A stretch of 64,000 bases of DNA from Brevibacillus laterosporus LMG 15441 (GTDB lineage: Bacteria > Bacillota > Bacilli > Brevibacillales > Brevibacillaceae). Shown here piece by piece: positions 1-8,480 of this stretch. A model generated the notes under the pieces. The model searched no databases and was not told where the DNA came from. It saw only the letters and a list, made by a program, of their open reading frames with translations. The stretch covers positions 4,856,501-4,920,500 of the forward strand of contig NZ_CP007806.1 in the NCBI RefSeq assembly GCF_000219535.2. Reading direction: 5' to 3'. Made by a program: the position numbers and the translations under genes. The stretch's first letter is position 1; every line of letters begins with the position of its first letter.

Positions 1-485
1 AACCCAAATCGCTCAATAGCGGCTGTCTTATCCGCAGTTATCCCTAAGCTGTAGTAATACGGTAAATGTCCCATTGAAGAAATCGTTTGTCCATCTTTTA
101 CAACAATTCCGAATGGTGCACCACGTAGAGACATATTGAAAAAGTCGGCATTTACACCAACAACTGCTCCTGCTTCATTTGTCATTTTCGTAATGCTTTG
201 TTTTTCTGTTACATGTCCATTTGTCCCGTAAATGGGCTTCACTTCTACGTATTCATTATTCAGATCGACTTTTGTTATGTAGATTTTGCTTTTCTGGTTT
301 CCATAGACCTTTTCATAATGCGTTAAGATTGTACCTTCCCCAATTGGCGTTTGCCAAACCATTGTTAACGGTCCTACAGTCGCAGCTTCTACTACATAGG
401 CAGGCAGCACAACAGGAATAATTGCCCCGCATGCTACAGTTGTAGCCAGCATTAACGACAGAAACCGAGCTGGCTTCTTTTTCAT
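1..485 (-). CDS. Secreted phosphodiester glycosidase family protein, N-terminal part (cut by window edge)
   Basis: Open reading frame from ATG at 485 running off the left edge, so only about the first 161 residues are visible. The Shine-Dalgarno GAGAGGGG lies about 11 bases upstream. Residues 1-33 look like a signal peptide: KKKPAR, then a hydrophobic stretch, then a small-residue region ending near VEAA. From about residue 40 the protein reads as the start of a NagPA/DUF2233 (phosphodiester glycosidase) domain, with GVNADFFN followed by GAPFGIVVKDG, which resembles the family's conserved GVNGGFFN...G segment. In related bacteria such proteins are exported and sit at the cell surface, often fused to other wall-binding domains. 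The C-terminal architecture and substrate cannot be seen here. Confidence 0.75.
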   Translation of the reverse strand, partial: MKKKPARFLSLMLATTVACGAIIPVVLPAYVVEAATVGPLTMVWQTPIGEGTILTHYEKVYGNQKSKIYITKVDLNNEYVEVKPIYGTNGHVTEKQSITKMTNEAGAVVGVNADFFNMSLRGAPFGIVVKDGQTISSMGHLPYYYSLGITADKTAAIERFG

Positions 486-609
486 TATTGTTGAAACCCC
501 TCTCCATTGGCTAAACTTTCTCTTTTTTCCTATCCATTACAATGTTTAGACGTAGCGAATCGCCCACAAGTTTCAGTTTTTTTTCGCGATTTTTATTTGC
601 CACAAAAGG

Positions 610-640
610 AAAAGAGACGTTCTGAAAAAACGCCTCTTTT
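610..640 (-). terminator. Rho-independent terminator after wecB
   Basis: Stem AAAAGAG/CTCTTTT continued by CGTT/AACG with one A-C mismatch, then TTTTCCTTTT when read on the minus strand. It starts 8 bases after the wecB stop and closes the upp-wecB unit. Confidence 0.75.
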
Positions 641-647
641 ATATGCT

Positions 648-1814
648 TTATTTAGATAATAACTTCTCTTGACTTGGTTGAAAAGGGACTGGGCGATCAG
701 AAATGTAACCAAAATGGTACAGGATTGCTTTCACAATTCTTTCCGATGCCTTTCCGTCTCCATATGGATTTGCTGCTTGCGCCATTTGTTCATATGCCAC
801 TGAATTGGTTAACAATTCATTTGCCATCTCATATACCTGTTGCTCATCTGTGCCTGCCAATTTCAACGTACCAGCCGCGATTCCTTCTGGACGCTCTGTG
901 GTGTCACGCAAGACAAGTACCGGTACCCCAAGAGAAGGAGCTTCTTCCTGCACTCCACCTGAGTCTGTCAGAATCAAGTGAGCATGTCGAGCAAAGTTGT
1001 GGAAGTCAAACGCATCTAACGGATCAATTAAATGGATACGATCATGGTTCCCCAAGAACTCTTGTGCCACTTCCTGCACCGCTGGGTTTAGATGCACAGG
1101 GTAAACCACAGCGATCTCTTCATGCTCATCTACCAATTTACGCACAGCTCGGAAGATACGGCGCATTGGATCACCTAGATTTTCACGACGATGGGCTGTC
1201 ATCAACACCATCTTTTTGCCTGCTACCTTTTCCAAGACAGGATGCTGATAGTCAGACTTCACAGTTGTCTGTAATGCATCAATCGCAGTATTCCCCGTAA
1301 TATAGATGGCTTGCTCTTGCTTGTTCTCACGGCGTAAATTATCTGCCGATCCTTCTGTTGGTGAAAAATGAAGATCAGCCATAACTCCTGTCAGCTGGCG
1401 ATTCATCTCTTCCGGGAATGGAGAATACTTGTCCCACGTACGAAGACCAGCTTCAACATGTCCGATCGCTACCTGATTGTAGAAGGAAGCCAAGCTTGCA
1501 ACGAAGGTTGTCGTGGTGTCGCCATGTACGAGCACGATATCTGGTTGTGCCTCTTTGATCGCTTTATCCAAGCTTTCTAATGCACGGGTGGTGATGTCGA
1601 TCAAAGTCTGACGATCCTTCATAATATTTAAATCCATGTCAGGCGTGATCTGGAAAATTTCCAGAACCTGATCCAACATTTGTCGATGTTGTGCTGTCAC
1701 GCATACGATAGATTCAATCTGTTCTTTATGTTTTTTTAACTCGTGAACAAGCGGAGCCATCTTGATAGCCTCCGGTCTTGTCCCGAATACCGTCATTACT
1801 TTTATCTTTTTCAT
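648..1814 (-). CDS. wecB: UDP-N-acetylglucosamine 2-epimerase (non-hydrolysing)
   Basis: Interconverts UDP-GlcNAc and UDP-ManNAc, giving ManNAc units for teichoic acid linkage units or secondary wall polymers; cytoplasmic. The family signature GTRPEAIKMAP is at residues 10-20, with HGDTTTTFVASL near 95 and the downstream HVEAGLRT and SGGVQEEAPSLG segments. The length of 388 aa is normal. The ATG at 1814 is chosen because AGGGGGTG lies 8 bases upstream; a TTG two codons earlier would be almost on top of that site. Equivalent to B. subtilis mnaA. It follows upp by 14 bases and is probably cotranscribed with it. Confidence 0.95.
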   Translation of the reverse strand: MKKIKVMTVFGTRPEAIKMAPLVHELKKHKEQIESIVCVTAQHRQMLDQVLEIFQITPDMDLNIMKDRQTLIDITTRALESLDKAIKEAQPDIVLVHGDTTTTFVASLASFYNQVAIGHVEAGLRTWDKYSPFPEEMNRQLTGVMADLHFSPTEGSADNLRRENKQEQAIYITGNTAIDALQTTVKSDYQHPVLEKVAGKKMVLMTAHRRENLGDPMRRIFRAVRKLVDEHEEIAVVYPVHLNPAVQEVAQEFLGNHDRIHLIDPLDAFDFHNFARHAHLILTDSGGVQEEAPSLGVPVLVLRDTTERPEGIAAGTLKLAGTDEQQVYEMANELLTNSVAYEQMAQAANPYGDGKASERIVKAILYHFGYISDRPVPFQPSQEKLLSK

Positions 1815-1828
1815 CAGCAAGACACCCC

Positions 1829-2458
1829 CTATTTCGTTCCGTATAAACGATCTCCGGCATCTCCTAGTCCAGGAATAATATAGCCATGATCGTCCAGATA
1901 TTCATCTACTTTCGCTACGAAGATATCTACATCTGGGTGTTCGTCTTGGATGACCTTAATTCCTTCGGGAGCAGCGATTAAACACATTAATTTAAGGTTC
2001 TTAGCACCACGTTTTTTCAGAGCTTCAATAGCAGCAACTGCCGAACCCCCTGTTGCTAGCATAGGGTCAATAACAATCAACTCACGCTCAGCAACATCGG
2101 ATGGTAATTTTACATAGTATTCTACCGGTTGCAATGTTTCCGGATCACGATACAGCCCTACATGCCCTACTTTTGCAGCAGGAATTAATTTCAGTACACC
2201 GTCAACCATGCCTAATCCAGCACGCAAAATCGGTACTAGCCCTACTTTTTTACCTGCAATTACATTGGATTTACAAGTTGCTACTGGTGTTTGGATTTCT
2301 ACCTCTTCTAAAGGCATATCTCTGGTAATCTCATACGCCATAAGAGTTGCTACTTCATCTACCAACTCGCGAAATTCTTTTGTTCCTGTATTTTTATCAC
2401 GAATAAACGTCAACTTATGCTGAATCAAAGGATGGTCAAATACATATACACGGCTCAT
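1829..2458 (-). CDS. upp: Uracil phosphoribosyltransferase
   Basis: Pyrimidine salvage: uracil + PRPP gives UMP + PPi. The PRPP-binding loop [15 protein letters not shown] is at about residues 128-142, and the uracil-binding C-terminal segment [16 protein letters not shown] ends the protein. The length of 209 aa is exactly the family norm. ATG is preceded by GGAGGTACCAAC. A good vegetative promoter lies at 2535-2563. First gene of an upp-wecB unit; in B. subtilis upp also sits beside glyA, as here. Confidence 0.97.
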   Translation of the reverse strand: MSRVYVFDHPLIQHKLTFIRDKNTGTKEFRELVDEVATLMAYEITRDMPLEEVEIQTPVATCKSNVIAGKKVGLVPILRAGLGMVDGVLKLIPAAKVGHVGLYRDPETLQPVEYYVKLPSDVAERELIVIDPMLATGGSAVAAIEALKKRGAKNLKLMCLIAAPEGIKVIQDEHPDVDIFVAKVDEYLDDHGYIIPGLGDAGDRLYGTK

Positions 2459-2534
2459 GTTGGTACCTCCGTTTCATTATTAGCAAATCCATTATGTACA
2501 CGAAGCCCATGGCTCCTTGAAATAAGCTTTTCTT

Positions 2535-2563
2535 ATCATAAAGGAGCAAAGCTATCACGTCAA
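2535..2563 (-). promoter_or_regulatory. Sigma-A promoter of upp with overlapping inverted repeat
   Basis: TTGACG (2558-2563), 17-bp spacer, TATGAT (2535-2540) on the minus strand, about 77 bases before the upp start. A 7-bp inverted repeat, GCTCCTT (2512-2518) / AAGGAGC (2541-2547), has one arm in the spacer and the other just past the expected start of transcription. Confidence 0.6.
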
Positions 2564-2671
2564 TTTGCCTGAAAATATTGACTTATATCTGATATCAATG
2601 TCGTGCGTTTGCTTCTCCCGCTAGTTTTCCCCCGCCTATATTGAAATATAAATAGGAAGAAACACACAGAA

Positions 2672-2710
2672 AAACAGGCCCTCTCCTCGTAAGGCAGGTG
2701 GACCTGTTTA
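2672..2710 (-). terminator. Rho-independent terminator after glyA
   Basis: AAACAGG...CCTGTTT stem with a GC-rich interior, followed by a T-rich run on the minus strand; 36 bases past the glyA stop. Confidence 0.75.
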
Positions 2711-2745
2711 TTATTTATGGTTGTTTAAAAATAGTTTCTGAAAGA

Positions 2746-3999
2746 TTAGATAGACAATCCTTCATACAGCGGGAACTTCTTGTTTAATGCGGCAACACGT
2801 TCACGAGCTTCTGCATGCTTAGCTTGATCCTCTGGATTCTTCAGGGTCAAAGCAATGATGCCAGCTACTTCCTTCATTGCCTCCTCATCAAATCCACGAC
2901 TAGTAACCGCTGGCGTACCCATGCGTACACCGCTTGTTACAAACGGGCTAGCTGGATCAAATGGGATTGTATTTTTGTTTGTCGTAATACCTACTTCATC
3001 AAGAAGATGCTCTGCCACCTTACCTGTAAGCTCTAGATTTCGTACGTCTACTAATACCAGATGATTATCCGTACCACCAGACACTAGCTGTAATCCTTCC
3101 GCCTGTAGTGCCGCAGCAAAAGCACGAGCATTGTTGACTACACGCTGGGAGTATTCTTTGAATTCTGGTTGTAGCGCTTCACCGAAGGCTACCGCCTTTG
3201 CCGCAATGACATGCATCAATGGTCCACCCTGTATTCCTGGGAATACAGATTTGTCGATTGCTTTGGCAAACTCTTCCTTGCAAAGAATTAAGCCACCGCG
3301 CGGACCGCGTAATGTTTTATGTGTAGTGGATGTAACAAAATGAGCATGCGGTACTGGATTTTGATGTAAGCCTGCTGCGACAAGGCCAGCGATATGCGCC
3401 ATATCAACCATGAGATAAGCTCCAATCTCATCCGCAATTTCACGGAACTTAGCAAAATCAATCTCACGCGGATACGCACTTGCACCAGCTACAATCAATT
3501 TTGGTTTGTGTTCTAATGCTTTTTCTCGAACGATCTCATAGTTAATCAGATGCGTCTCTTCATCCACACCATATTCAACAAAATTATAGAGAGTACCTGA
3601 GAAGTTAACGCTACTACCATGGGTTAAATGACCGCCATGGGATAAGTTCATGCCCAATACAGTATCTCCTGGCTGTAGAATGGTAAAGTAAACCGCCATG
3701 TTAGCTTGAGCGCCAGAATGCGGCTGTACGTTGGCATGTTCTGCACCGAAAATTTCCTTGACGCGATCACGTGCGATGTTTTCTGCAATATCCACATATT
3801 CACAACCACCGTAATAGCGGCGACCCGGATAACCTTCCGCATACTTGTTAGTAAGTACAGTCCCCATCGCTTCCATTACAGTACGACTAACAAAGTTTTC
3901 TGATGCAATTAGCTCAATCTTGTCACGCTGGCGACCTAATTCCAAACGAATAGCTTCTGTAATTTGTGGATCTTTTTCTTTTAAGATATCGAACATCAT
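2746..3999 (-). CDS. glyA: Serine hydroxymethyltransferase
   Basis: PLP enzyme converting serine + tetrahydrofolate to glycine + 5,10-methylene-THF; the main source of one-carbon units. Family blocks are all present: [18 protein letters not shown] near residue 33, [16 protein letters not shown] near 54, and the PLP-lysine segment [15 protein letters not shown] near 224. The length of 417 aa is typical. ATG-ATG start with GGGAGGG 6-9 bases upstream. Monocistronic or last gene of the ywlG-glyA cluster; the gap before it is only 69 bases and a terminator follows. Confidence 0.97.
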   Translation of the reverse strand: MMFDILKEKDPQITEAIRLELGRQRDKIELIASENFVSRTVMEAMGTVLTNKYAEGYPGRRYYGGCEYVDIAENIARDRVKEIFGAEHANVQPHSGAQANMAVYFTILQPGDTVLGMNLSHGGHLTHGSSVNFSGTLYNFVEYGVDEETHLINYEIVREKALEHKPKLIVAGASAYPREIDFAKFREIADEIGAYLMVDMAHIAGLVAAGLHQNPVPHAHFVTSTTHKTLRGPRGGLILCKEEFAKAIDKSVFPGIQGGPLMHVIAAKAVAFGEALQPEFKEYSQRVVNNARAFAAALQAEGLQLVSGGTDNHLVLVDVRNLELTGKVAEHLLDEVGITTNKNTIPFDPASPFVTSGVRMGTPAVTSRGFDEEAMKEVAGIIALTLKNPEDQAKHAEARERVAALNKKFPLYEGLSI

Positions 4000-4068
4000 C
4001 TTATCCCTCCCTGGTAATCTGCACTTCTATTTCGTTCACCATTGTATATCAACCCAAGTTGCTTTTCT

Positions 4069-4635
4069 CTAAGTACAAGTTAATTGATCAATACGTTCAT
4101 AAACCGCTCGTGCTCCGCCAATCATTTTTGGTCGTGTATAGGCTGCTGTAAGATGAGCCTCTCCTATTTGTTTACGACTAAGTCTAACTGGAACTACCAC
4201 GTGCTTTAGATGCATGCCGATAAAGGTATCTCCAATATCAAGGCCAGCATCTGCTTTTATATGCTCTACCACAGCCGGCATTTGCATATGCTGATAGGCA
4301 TAGGCTGCCATAGATCCTCCTGCACGCGGTACCGGAATAACACTTACTTCTTCAAGTCCATATTGTCTTAAAATAGAACGTTCTACAACAAGGGCACGAT
4401 TTAAATGCTCACAGCATTGAAAAGCAAGCTGAAAGCCTGTTTGTTGCCGAGCTTCTTCAATCCCCTTCCAGATAGCGCCAGCTACTTCTTGGCTACCTGC
4501 TTTACCAATATGCTGACCAATCACCTCGCTCGTACTGCAACCGATCACCAGAAGCTGGTCAGCACGCAGCTTTGCTACCTTACCTAATTCCAGTACACAG
4601 TCCCTGATCTCTTGCTTGAGACGAGCAATTTCCAC
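4069..4635 (-). CDS. ywlG: TIGR01440 / UPF0340 family protein (YwlG-like)
   Basis: Conserved protein of unknown function found between rpiB and glyA in many Firmicutes, the same place as here. Recognisable features are GCSTSEVIGQHIGKAGS near residue 32, CCEHLNRALVVER near 74 and a C-terminal MIGGARAVYE segment. No signal peptide or membrane segment, so cytoplasmic. GTG start with GGGAGTG upstream. It begins 1 base after the rpiB stop codon, which implies translational coupling. No function should be assigned from the sequence alone. Confidence 0.9.
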   Translation of the reverse strand: MEIARLKQEIRDCVLELGKVAKLRADQLLVIGCSTSEVIGQHIGKAGSQEVAGAIWKGIEEARQQTGFQLAFQCCEHLNRALVVERSILRQYGLEEVSVIPVPRAGGSMAAYAYQHMQMPAVVEHIKADAGLDIGDTFIGMHLKHVVVPVRLSRKQIGEAHLTAAYTRPKMIGGARAVYERIDQLTCT

Positions 4636-4636
4636 T

Positions 4637-5092
4637 TTACTTCACTCCCGAATATTTGGCCTCAATATCCATCACTTTCTTAACGCGATTCTCATGACGG
4701 CCACCTTCAAAATCAGTTCCTAGCCAAATTTTCACAATATCAAGAGCTAGGCCAGGTCCAATTACTCGCTCTCCCATCGCTAGCATATTCGTATCATTAT
4801 GCTCACGAGTTGCTTTGGCAGAGAATGTATCATGAACTAATGCACAACGAATTCCACGTACCTTATTAGCCGCAATGGACATCCCAATACCTGTCCCACA
4901 TACTAAAATACCTCTGTCAAACTCTCCAGAAGCTACTTTTTCCGCAACAGGCAAGGCATAGTCTGGGTAATCAACAGAGGTCTCGCAATTACAACCAAAA
5001 TCTTCGAACGCAATCTGCATGGATGTTAAAAGCTTTTTGATCTCTTCTTTTAGATGTACTCCGCCGTGATCGGCTGCTAATGCTACTTTCAT
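4637..5092 (-). CDS. rpiB: Ribose-5-phosphate isomerase B
   Basis: Interconverts ribose-5-phosphate and ribulose-5-phosphate in the pentose phosphate pathway. N-terminal MKVALAADHGGVHLK, the SVDYPDYA segment, the phosphate/catalytic loop GILVCGTGIGMSIAANK and the RCALVHD segment are diagnostic of the RpiB/LacAB family. ATG at 5092 is chosen because GAGGG lies 8 bases upstream and the 151-aa product then matches the family; an upstream in-frame ATG at 5119 would add nine unlikely residues. Second in a ywlE/rpiB/ywlG/glyA gene order shared with B. subtilis. Confidence 0.95.
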   Translation of the reverse strand: MKVALAADHGGVHLKEEIKKLLTSMQIAFEDFGCNCETSVDYPDYALPVAEKVASGEFDRGILVCGTGIGMSIAANKVRGIRCALVHDTFSAKATREHNDTNMLAMGERVIGPGLALDIVKIWLGTDFEGGRHENRVKKVMDIEAKYSGVK

Positions 5093-5242
5093 TGTGCAAT
5101 CCCTCACTTTTGTCGTCATATGATGTATTATACATGATTATCCTAACGAAATACAGTATGGAAACTACGAAAAGCTTGTTTTACCAACAAAACACAAACA
5201 TTAATCAACAAAATAAATTAATCGTTCGTGTTTTAAATAAAT

Positions 5243-5269
5243 AAGGTCCTGGGAATGTTCCAGCACCTT
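5243..5269 (-). terminator. Rho-independent terminator after ywlE
   Basis: AAGGTGCTGG / CCAGGACCTT stem with a 7-base loop, then ATTTATTT on the minus strand; 6 bases after the ywlE stop. Confidence 0.8.
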
Positions 5270-5275
5270 TTTCAC

Positions 5276-5755
5276 TCATTCCATATCCTGACGATACTCG
5301 TTATTCTTTTCGTTTACGATCTTCAGTAGTTTTTCGCGCACGGCTTGTAGATCCTTTTCTAATTCCTGCGCTGTAGCCCGATATATCTCTAAGCTTCCAC
5401 CGTAAGGATCTGTAATATCGCCTTGCTCTCCATACGCATACTCTTTTAATGAGTATACCTTTGCCGTCGCTTCAGGAAAATGACTCAAAATTGCTATTTT
5501 ATGCCCTTGAGTCATCGTAATGATAAGGTCAGCCTGATTTATTTGGTCATTTGTTATCTGTTTCGAAGCATGCTCATGCGCTAGTCCCTTTTCCCCTAGC
5601 ACCTGTTGGGCATGCAAGGAAGCAGGCTGCCCCTCAAACACAGCAACTCCCGCTGAGGCAATTTCCATTTGTAAATCCTTTACTTGTTCACGGAAAAGAA
5701 CTTCTGCCATGGGACTTCTGCAAGTATTGCCCGTACAAACAAATAAAATTCGCAT
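5276..5755 (-). CDS. ywlE: Low-molecular-weight phosphatase, probable protein-arginine phosphatase
   Basis: The N-terminal active site VCTGNTCRSPMAE (residues 6-18) is the C-X5-R-S loop of low-molecular-weight phosphatases; the general acid is in DITDPYGG near residue 118. The Thr after the Asn (CTGNTCR) is the residue known to steer B. subtilis YwlE towards phospho-arginine instead of phospho-tyrosine. YwlE reverses McsB marking of proteins for ClpCP. 159 aa, as expected. ATG at 5755 has AAAGGGG upstream; an earlier in-frame start lacks a good site. Lies between mntP and rpiB as in B. subtilis. Confidence 0.92.
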   Translation of the reverse strand: MRILFVCTGNTCRSPMAEVLFREQVKDLQMEIASAGVAVFEGQPASLHAQQVLGEKGLAHEHASKQITNDQINQADLIITMTQGHKIAILSHFPEATAKVYSLKEYAYGEQGDITDPYGGSLEIYRATAQELEKDLQAVREKLLKIVNEKNNEYRQDME

Positions 5756-5784
5756 GTTCTGGTGCCCCTTTCTGTCCACACTAC

Positions 5785-6345
5785 TTACAAAATAAATTTT
5801 AAACCAAAAATCAGCAGGATAACACCGCCAATAATTTCACTATATTCACCCATCCAGCCTCCAACGCTTCTCCCCAGCAGTAACCCAGCACAAGACATCA
5901 TCCCTCCAACGATACCAAACATGCTAACTGCCAGCCATTTGTTCACTGTCATCAAACCAAGTGAGAAGCCAACTGATAGGGCATCCAGACTAACACTAAT
6001 AGCAAATAAAATCAGTCCAAGACCTGATGTTTTCACTATACTCCCCTCATTTTCTCCAAAAAAGACGCTCCATAACATATGAACGCCAAGGAGAATCAAG
6101 ATACTGCCTCCAATGAAAATAGCGATATCTCCTACTATATCAGAGAGATAGGAGCCGATTGCAATGCCTAATAGAGGCATAGCAACATGAAAACACCCAA
6201 TCATAATGCTGATGTTCACAATTTTGCGCAACCGTAGACCTACCATACCAAGCCCAATACCCAGTGAGAACGCATCCATCCCCAACGCAATCGCAATTAG
6301 TAGTAATGTTAGAAATTGTCCCCAAAGAAATACTGTAGCGTCCAC
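5785..6345 (-). CDS. mntP: MntP-family manganese efflux pump
   Basis: Six-helix membrane protein. Two internally similar halves each carry a conserved aspartate, ALGMDAFSLGIGLG (about residue 20) and SVSLDALSVGFSLG (about 120), as in MntP/YebN Mn(II) exporters. The start is taken as GTG at 6345, which has GGGGGG six bases upstream; an earlier GTG at 6369 has no usable site. That Shine-Dalgarno is one arm of a perfect 10-bp stem (6352-6387). The family is manganese-induced in other bacteria; I do not see a yybP-ykoY riboswitch here. Corresponds to B. subtilis ywlD and follows ywlC. Confidence 0.85.
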   Translation of the reverse strand: MDATVFLWGQFLTLLLIAIALGMDAFSLGIGLGMVGLRLRKIVNISIMIGCFHVAMPLLGIAIGSYLSDIVGDIAIFIGGSILILLGVHMLWSVFFGENEGSIVKTSGLGLILFAISVSLDALSVGFSLGLMTVNKWLAVSMFGIVGGMMSCAGLLLGRSVGGWMGEYSEIIGGVILLIFGLKFIL

Positions 6346-6351
6346 ACTCTT

Positions 6352-6387
6352 CCCCCCTGTCTTTTTCACCTTATGCGGACAGGGGGG
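6352..6387 (-). promoter_or_regulatory. Stem that sequesters the mntP Shine-Dalgarno
   Basis: CCCCCCTGTC (6352-6361) and GACAGGGGGG (6378-6387) form a perfect 10-bp stem with a 16-base loop between the ywlC stop and the mntP GTG. On the mRNA the 3' arm carries the GGGGGG ribosome-binding site. No U-run follows on either strand, so it is not a terminator. Confidence 0.65.
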
Positions 6388-6427
6388 TAAACATTCTTTT
6401 TCTATAACAGGTTGTTCCTTTAGATGT

Positions 6428-7507
6428 TTAGGCCTTTATCATTCGATGAGATGCTGCTTTTTCTAAACGATTCATTACAGCGAGCCCAAGACCCTCACGT
6501 GGATACGTTTCCGCTAAAATAAACTGAATCTGCTCCTCATCAAATCGGCGTAAGTCCGTATACAAATCCTGAGCTACTTCCTCCAATGATGCCAATGAAC
6601 CACATTGAAGCGTTACATCTACTAGAGCATGATTATCCCAGTGCTTCAGATGTTCTCTAGGTACCATTACTCCTGTTGTTAATCCTTGTTCTTTTGCTTC
6701 TGTTAAAAGCTCCAGCATTTTTGCTCTTACTTTATCCTCTTGACCAGATACTAACCATAAATCTCCTTTAGGGGCATAATGCTTATATTTCATTCCAGGC
6801 GAGATTGGTTGTTCCTTTTCCTCCGTTAAGAAAGCCGGATCAATTGCCACCTCTCCGATTACACGCTCAATTTGCTCCACAGTAATACCACCTGGTCGAT
6901 GAATCATCGGCGGTTCCACTGTCATGTCTATTGTCGTAGATTCCACACCTACACCTGTGCTTCCTCCGTCTACAATCCCTGAGATTCTTCCAGCTAAATC
7001 CTCTAGGACATGCTGAGCTGTAGTAGGGCTTGGACGTCCAGAGCGGTTTGCACTTGGTGCTGCTATTGGAACGTGTGCCTGTTTAATCAATTCCAACGCA
7101 ACAGGATGATCAGGCATGCGTACTCCCACTGTAGATAATCCAGCCGTTACTTTGGAGGCGATTCCTGCTTTCTTGGGTAGAAACATTGTAAGTGGACCTG
7201 GCCAAAATGCCTCCATCAACTGTCTTGCTTTTACAGGGATGTCAGTGGCCACAGTGTCTAGTTGTGATTTTTCACCAATATGGACGATCAGTGGATTATC
7301 ACTCGGTCTACCCTTAGCAACGAAGATTTTTTCCACAGCCTCATCAGATAAAGCGTTCGCCCCTAGCCCATAAACCGTTTCGGTAGGAAACGCAACAAGC
7401 TCTCCTGATTCGACAAGTTTTGCTGCATCCACAAGATGTGCACAACTTTTTTGTTCTTCCACATTCTTATCCACAACCCAAACCTTTGTCAGTATATTCT
7501 GTTCCAT
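6428..7507 (-). CDS. ywlC: L-threonylcarbamoyladenylate synthase (Sua5/YwlC type)
   Basis: Makes threonylcarbamoyl-AMP from Thr, bicarbonate and ATP, the first step of tRNA t6A37 synthesis. The YrdC domain (about residues 22-215) shows GELVAFPTETVYGLG, KGRPSDNPLIVHI and PSANRSGRPSPTTAQHV. A C-terminal Sua5 domain (about 240-355), joined by the SPGMKYKHYAPKG linker, makes this the long Sua5 form (359 aa). ATG with AAAGGG upstream. Preceded by a strong promoter abutted by two DnaA boxes. Confidence 0.93.
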   Translation of the reverse strand: MEQNILTKVWVVDKNVEEQKSCAHLVDAAKLVESGELVAFPTETVYGLGANALSDEAVEKIFVAKGRPSDNPLIVHIGEKSQLDTVATDIPVKARQLMEAFWPGPLTMFLPKKAGIASKVTAGLSTVGVRMPDHPVALELIKQAHVPIAAPSANRSGRPSPTTAQHVLEDLAGRISGIVDGGSTGVGVESTTIDMTVEPPMIHRPGGITVEQIERVIGEVAIDPAFLTEEKEQPISPGMKYKHYAPKGDLWLVSGQEDKVRAKMLELLTEAKEQGLTTGVMVPREHLKHWDNHALVDVTLQCGSLASLEEVAQDLYTDLRRFDEEQIQFILAETYPREGLGLAVMNRLEKAASHRMIKA

Positions 7508-7554
7508 CCGATAAACCCTTTCTTATTCGTTATTCGTGCTCGCTTCGCTTCCAT

Positions 7555-7583
7555 AGTATATGTTTTTCAAAAAAAGTTTTCAA
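7555..7583 (-). promoter_or_regulatory. Sigma-A promoter of ywlC
   Basis: TTGAAA (7578-7583), 17-bp spacer, TATACT (7555-7560) on the minus strand, about 47 bases from the ywlC ATG. Confidence 0.7.
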
Positions 7584-7588
7584 CAGGC

Positions 7589-7608
7589 TGTGGGTAACCT
7601 GTGGATAA
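7589..7608 (-). promoter_or_regulatory. Two tandem DnaA boxes
   Basis: On the minus strand TTATCCACA (7600-7608, perfect consensus) and TTACCCACA (7589-7597) lie in the same orientation, 11 bp apart, and end 5 bp before the ywlC -35 box. Confidence 0.75.
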
Positions 7609-7641
7609 AACTATAGATTTTTGTGACTTTTCTATTAAAAA

Positions 7642-7666
7642 AAGCCTATCCGCATAAGACAGGCTT
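7642..7666 (-). terminator. Rho-independent terminator after spoIIR
   Basis: AAGCCTGTC / GATAGGCTT stem followed by TTTTTTTAA on the minus strand, 26 bases after the spoIIR stop. Confidence 0.85.
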
Positions 7667-7692
7667 GAGGGGGAGCAATGTTATTTCCCGGT

Positions 7693-8460
7693 TTAAAACC
7701 AGGAGCGAAGTTTGTCCCATAGAAAGGAGCGCACTTCGACGTTAGAAGCTTGTTTATTAGGTGAAATAGCTGGTATATCAATATTCTCCGTCATTTCCTT
7801 CTGTCCAATACCTGCATCTTTTTTGTTGTAATAATCAGAATATTCTTTATCAAATTGCAGTTGCAAGTCTTTATTTCCCACTGTATCGTGTTCAGATTCT
7901 TCCACTTGTACCGCTTCTTCCACAGCACCTGAAAAGTTATCCACAGTTTCTTCCCTTTTCGCAATTCCGTCCCCATTCGATAAATCAATAAAGCATAGCG
8001 GAGGAAATAAGACACACCACCAATTTTGTCCTTCTGCTTTCCCAATGCGTACACGCAGAGCTTCATAATCACCCGCAGGATAAATATAGGAACCGTATTG
8101 CTTGGTAGGAAATTCAACTCGGCCAAAATATACTTCTGCCGGATAGGAATAGCCTCGATCAGCAATTGTTTTATCCACAACTTTTTTAATCTTGTTCATA
8201 TGATCAGCTACAAGTAGACGAGCTTGGTCATAGCTATGAATCTCTTTTATCCATTTGTTCATTTCAGCAATAATCGCATCACGCACTTCACGTTTTAGCC
8301 ATTGATCCTCGACGGAATCGCTATTTGCCAATATACGCAGCCGAATAGATTCTTGTGGAATCGGACCATTGTTATGTATATTTGCCGATGCCAGTTGTCC
8401 TTCCCAGCTCATTAACGCGATCATTAAGCCAAATAAGATAAAAAAGAACCGTTTCATCAT
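7693..8460 (-). CDS. spoIIR: Stage II sporulation protein R
   Basis: Forespore-made secreted signal that triggers SpoIIGA-dependent processing of pro-sigma-E in the mother cell. Residues 1-25 are a signal peptide (MMKRFFFILFGLMIALM...). The conserved SpoIIR domain follows with ESIRLRILANSDSVEDQWLKREVRDAI, YFGRVEFPTKQYGSYIYPAGDYEALRVRIG and NWWCVLFPPLCFIDLSNG. The C-terminal about 90 residues are a less conserved tail. ATG at 8460 has GAGGGGAG 8 bases upstream; a start 17 codons earlier would add a non-signal extension. A sigma-F-like promoter precedes it. Confidence 0.93.
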   Translation of the reverse strand: MMKRFFFILFGLMIALMSWEGQLASANIHNNGPIPQESIRLRILANSDSVEDQWLKREVRDAIIAEMNKWIKEIHSYDQARLLVADHMNKIKKVVDKTIADRGYSYPAEVYFGRVEFPTKQYGSYIYPAGDYEALRVRIGKAEGQNWWCVLFPPLCFIDLSNGDGIAKREETVDNFSGAVEEAVQVEESEHDTVGNKDLQLQFDKEYSDYYNKKDAGIGQKEMTENIDIPAISPNKQASNVEVRSFLWDKLRSWF

Positions 8461-8480
8461 AACCAACTCTCCCCTCATGT

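Noticed and set aside
674-1300. 208-residue plus-strand frame inside wecB
   Set aside because: Antisense shadow of a clearly conserved gene; no start context.
6370-6427. yybP-ykoY manganese riboswitch before mntP
   Set aside because: The gap is too short (58 bases) and shows only the simple 10-bp stem.
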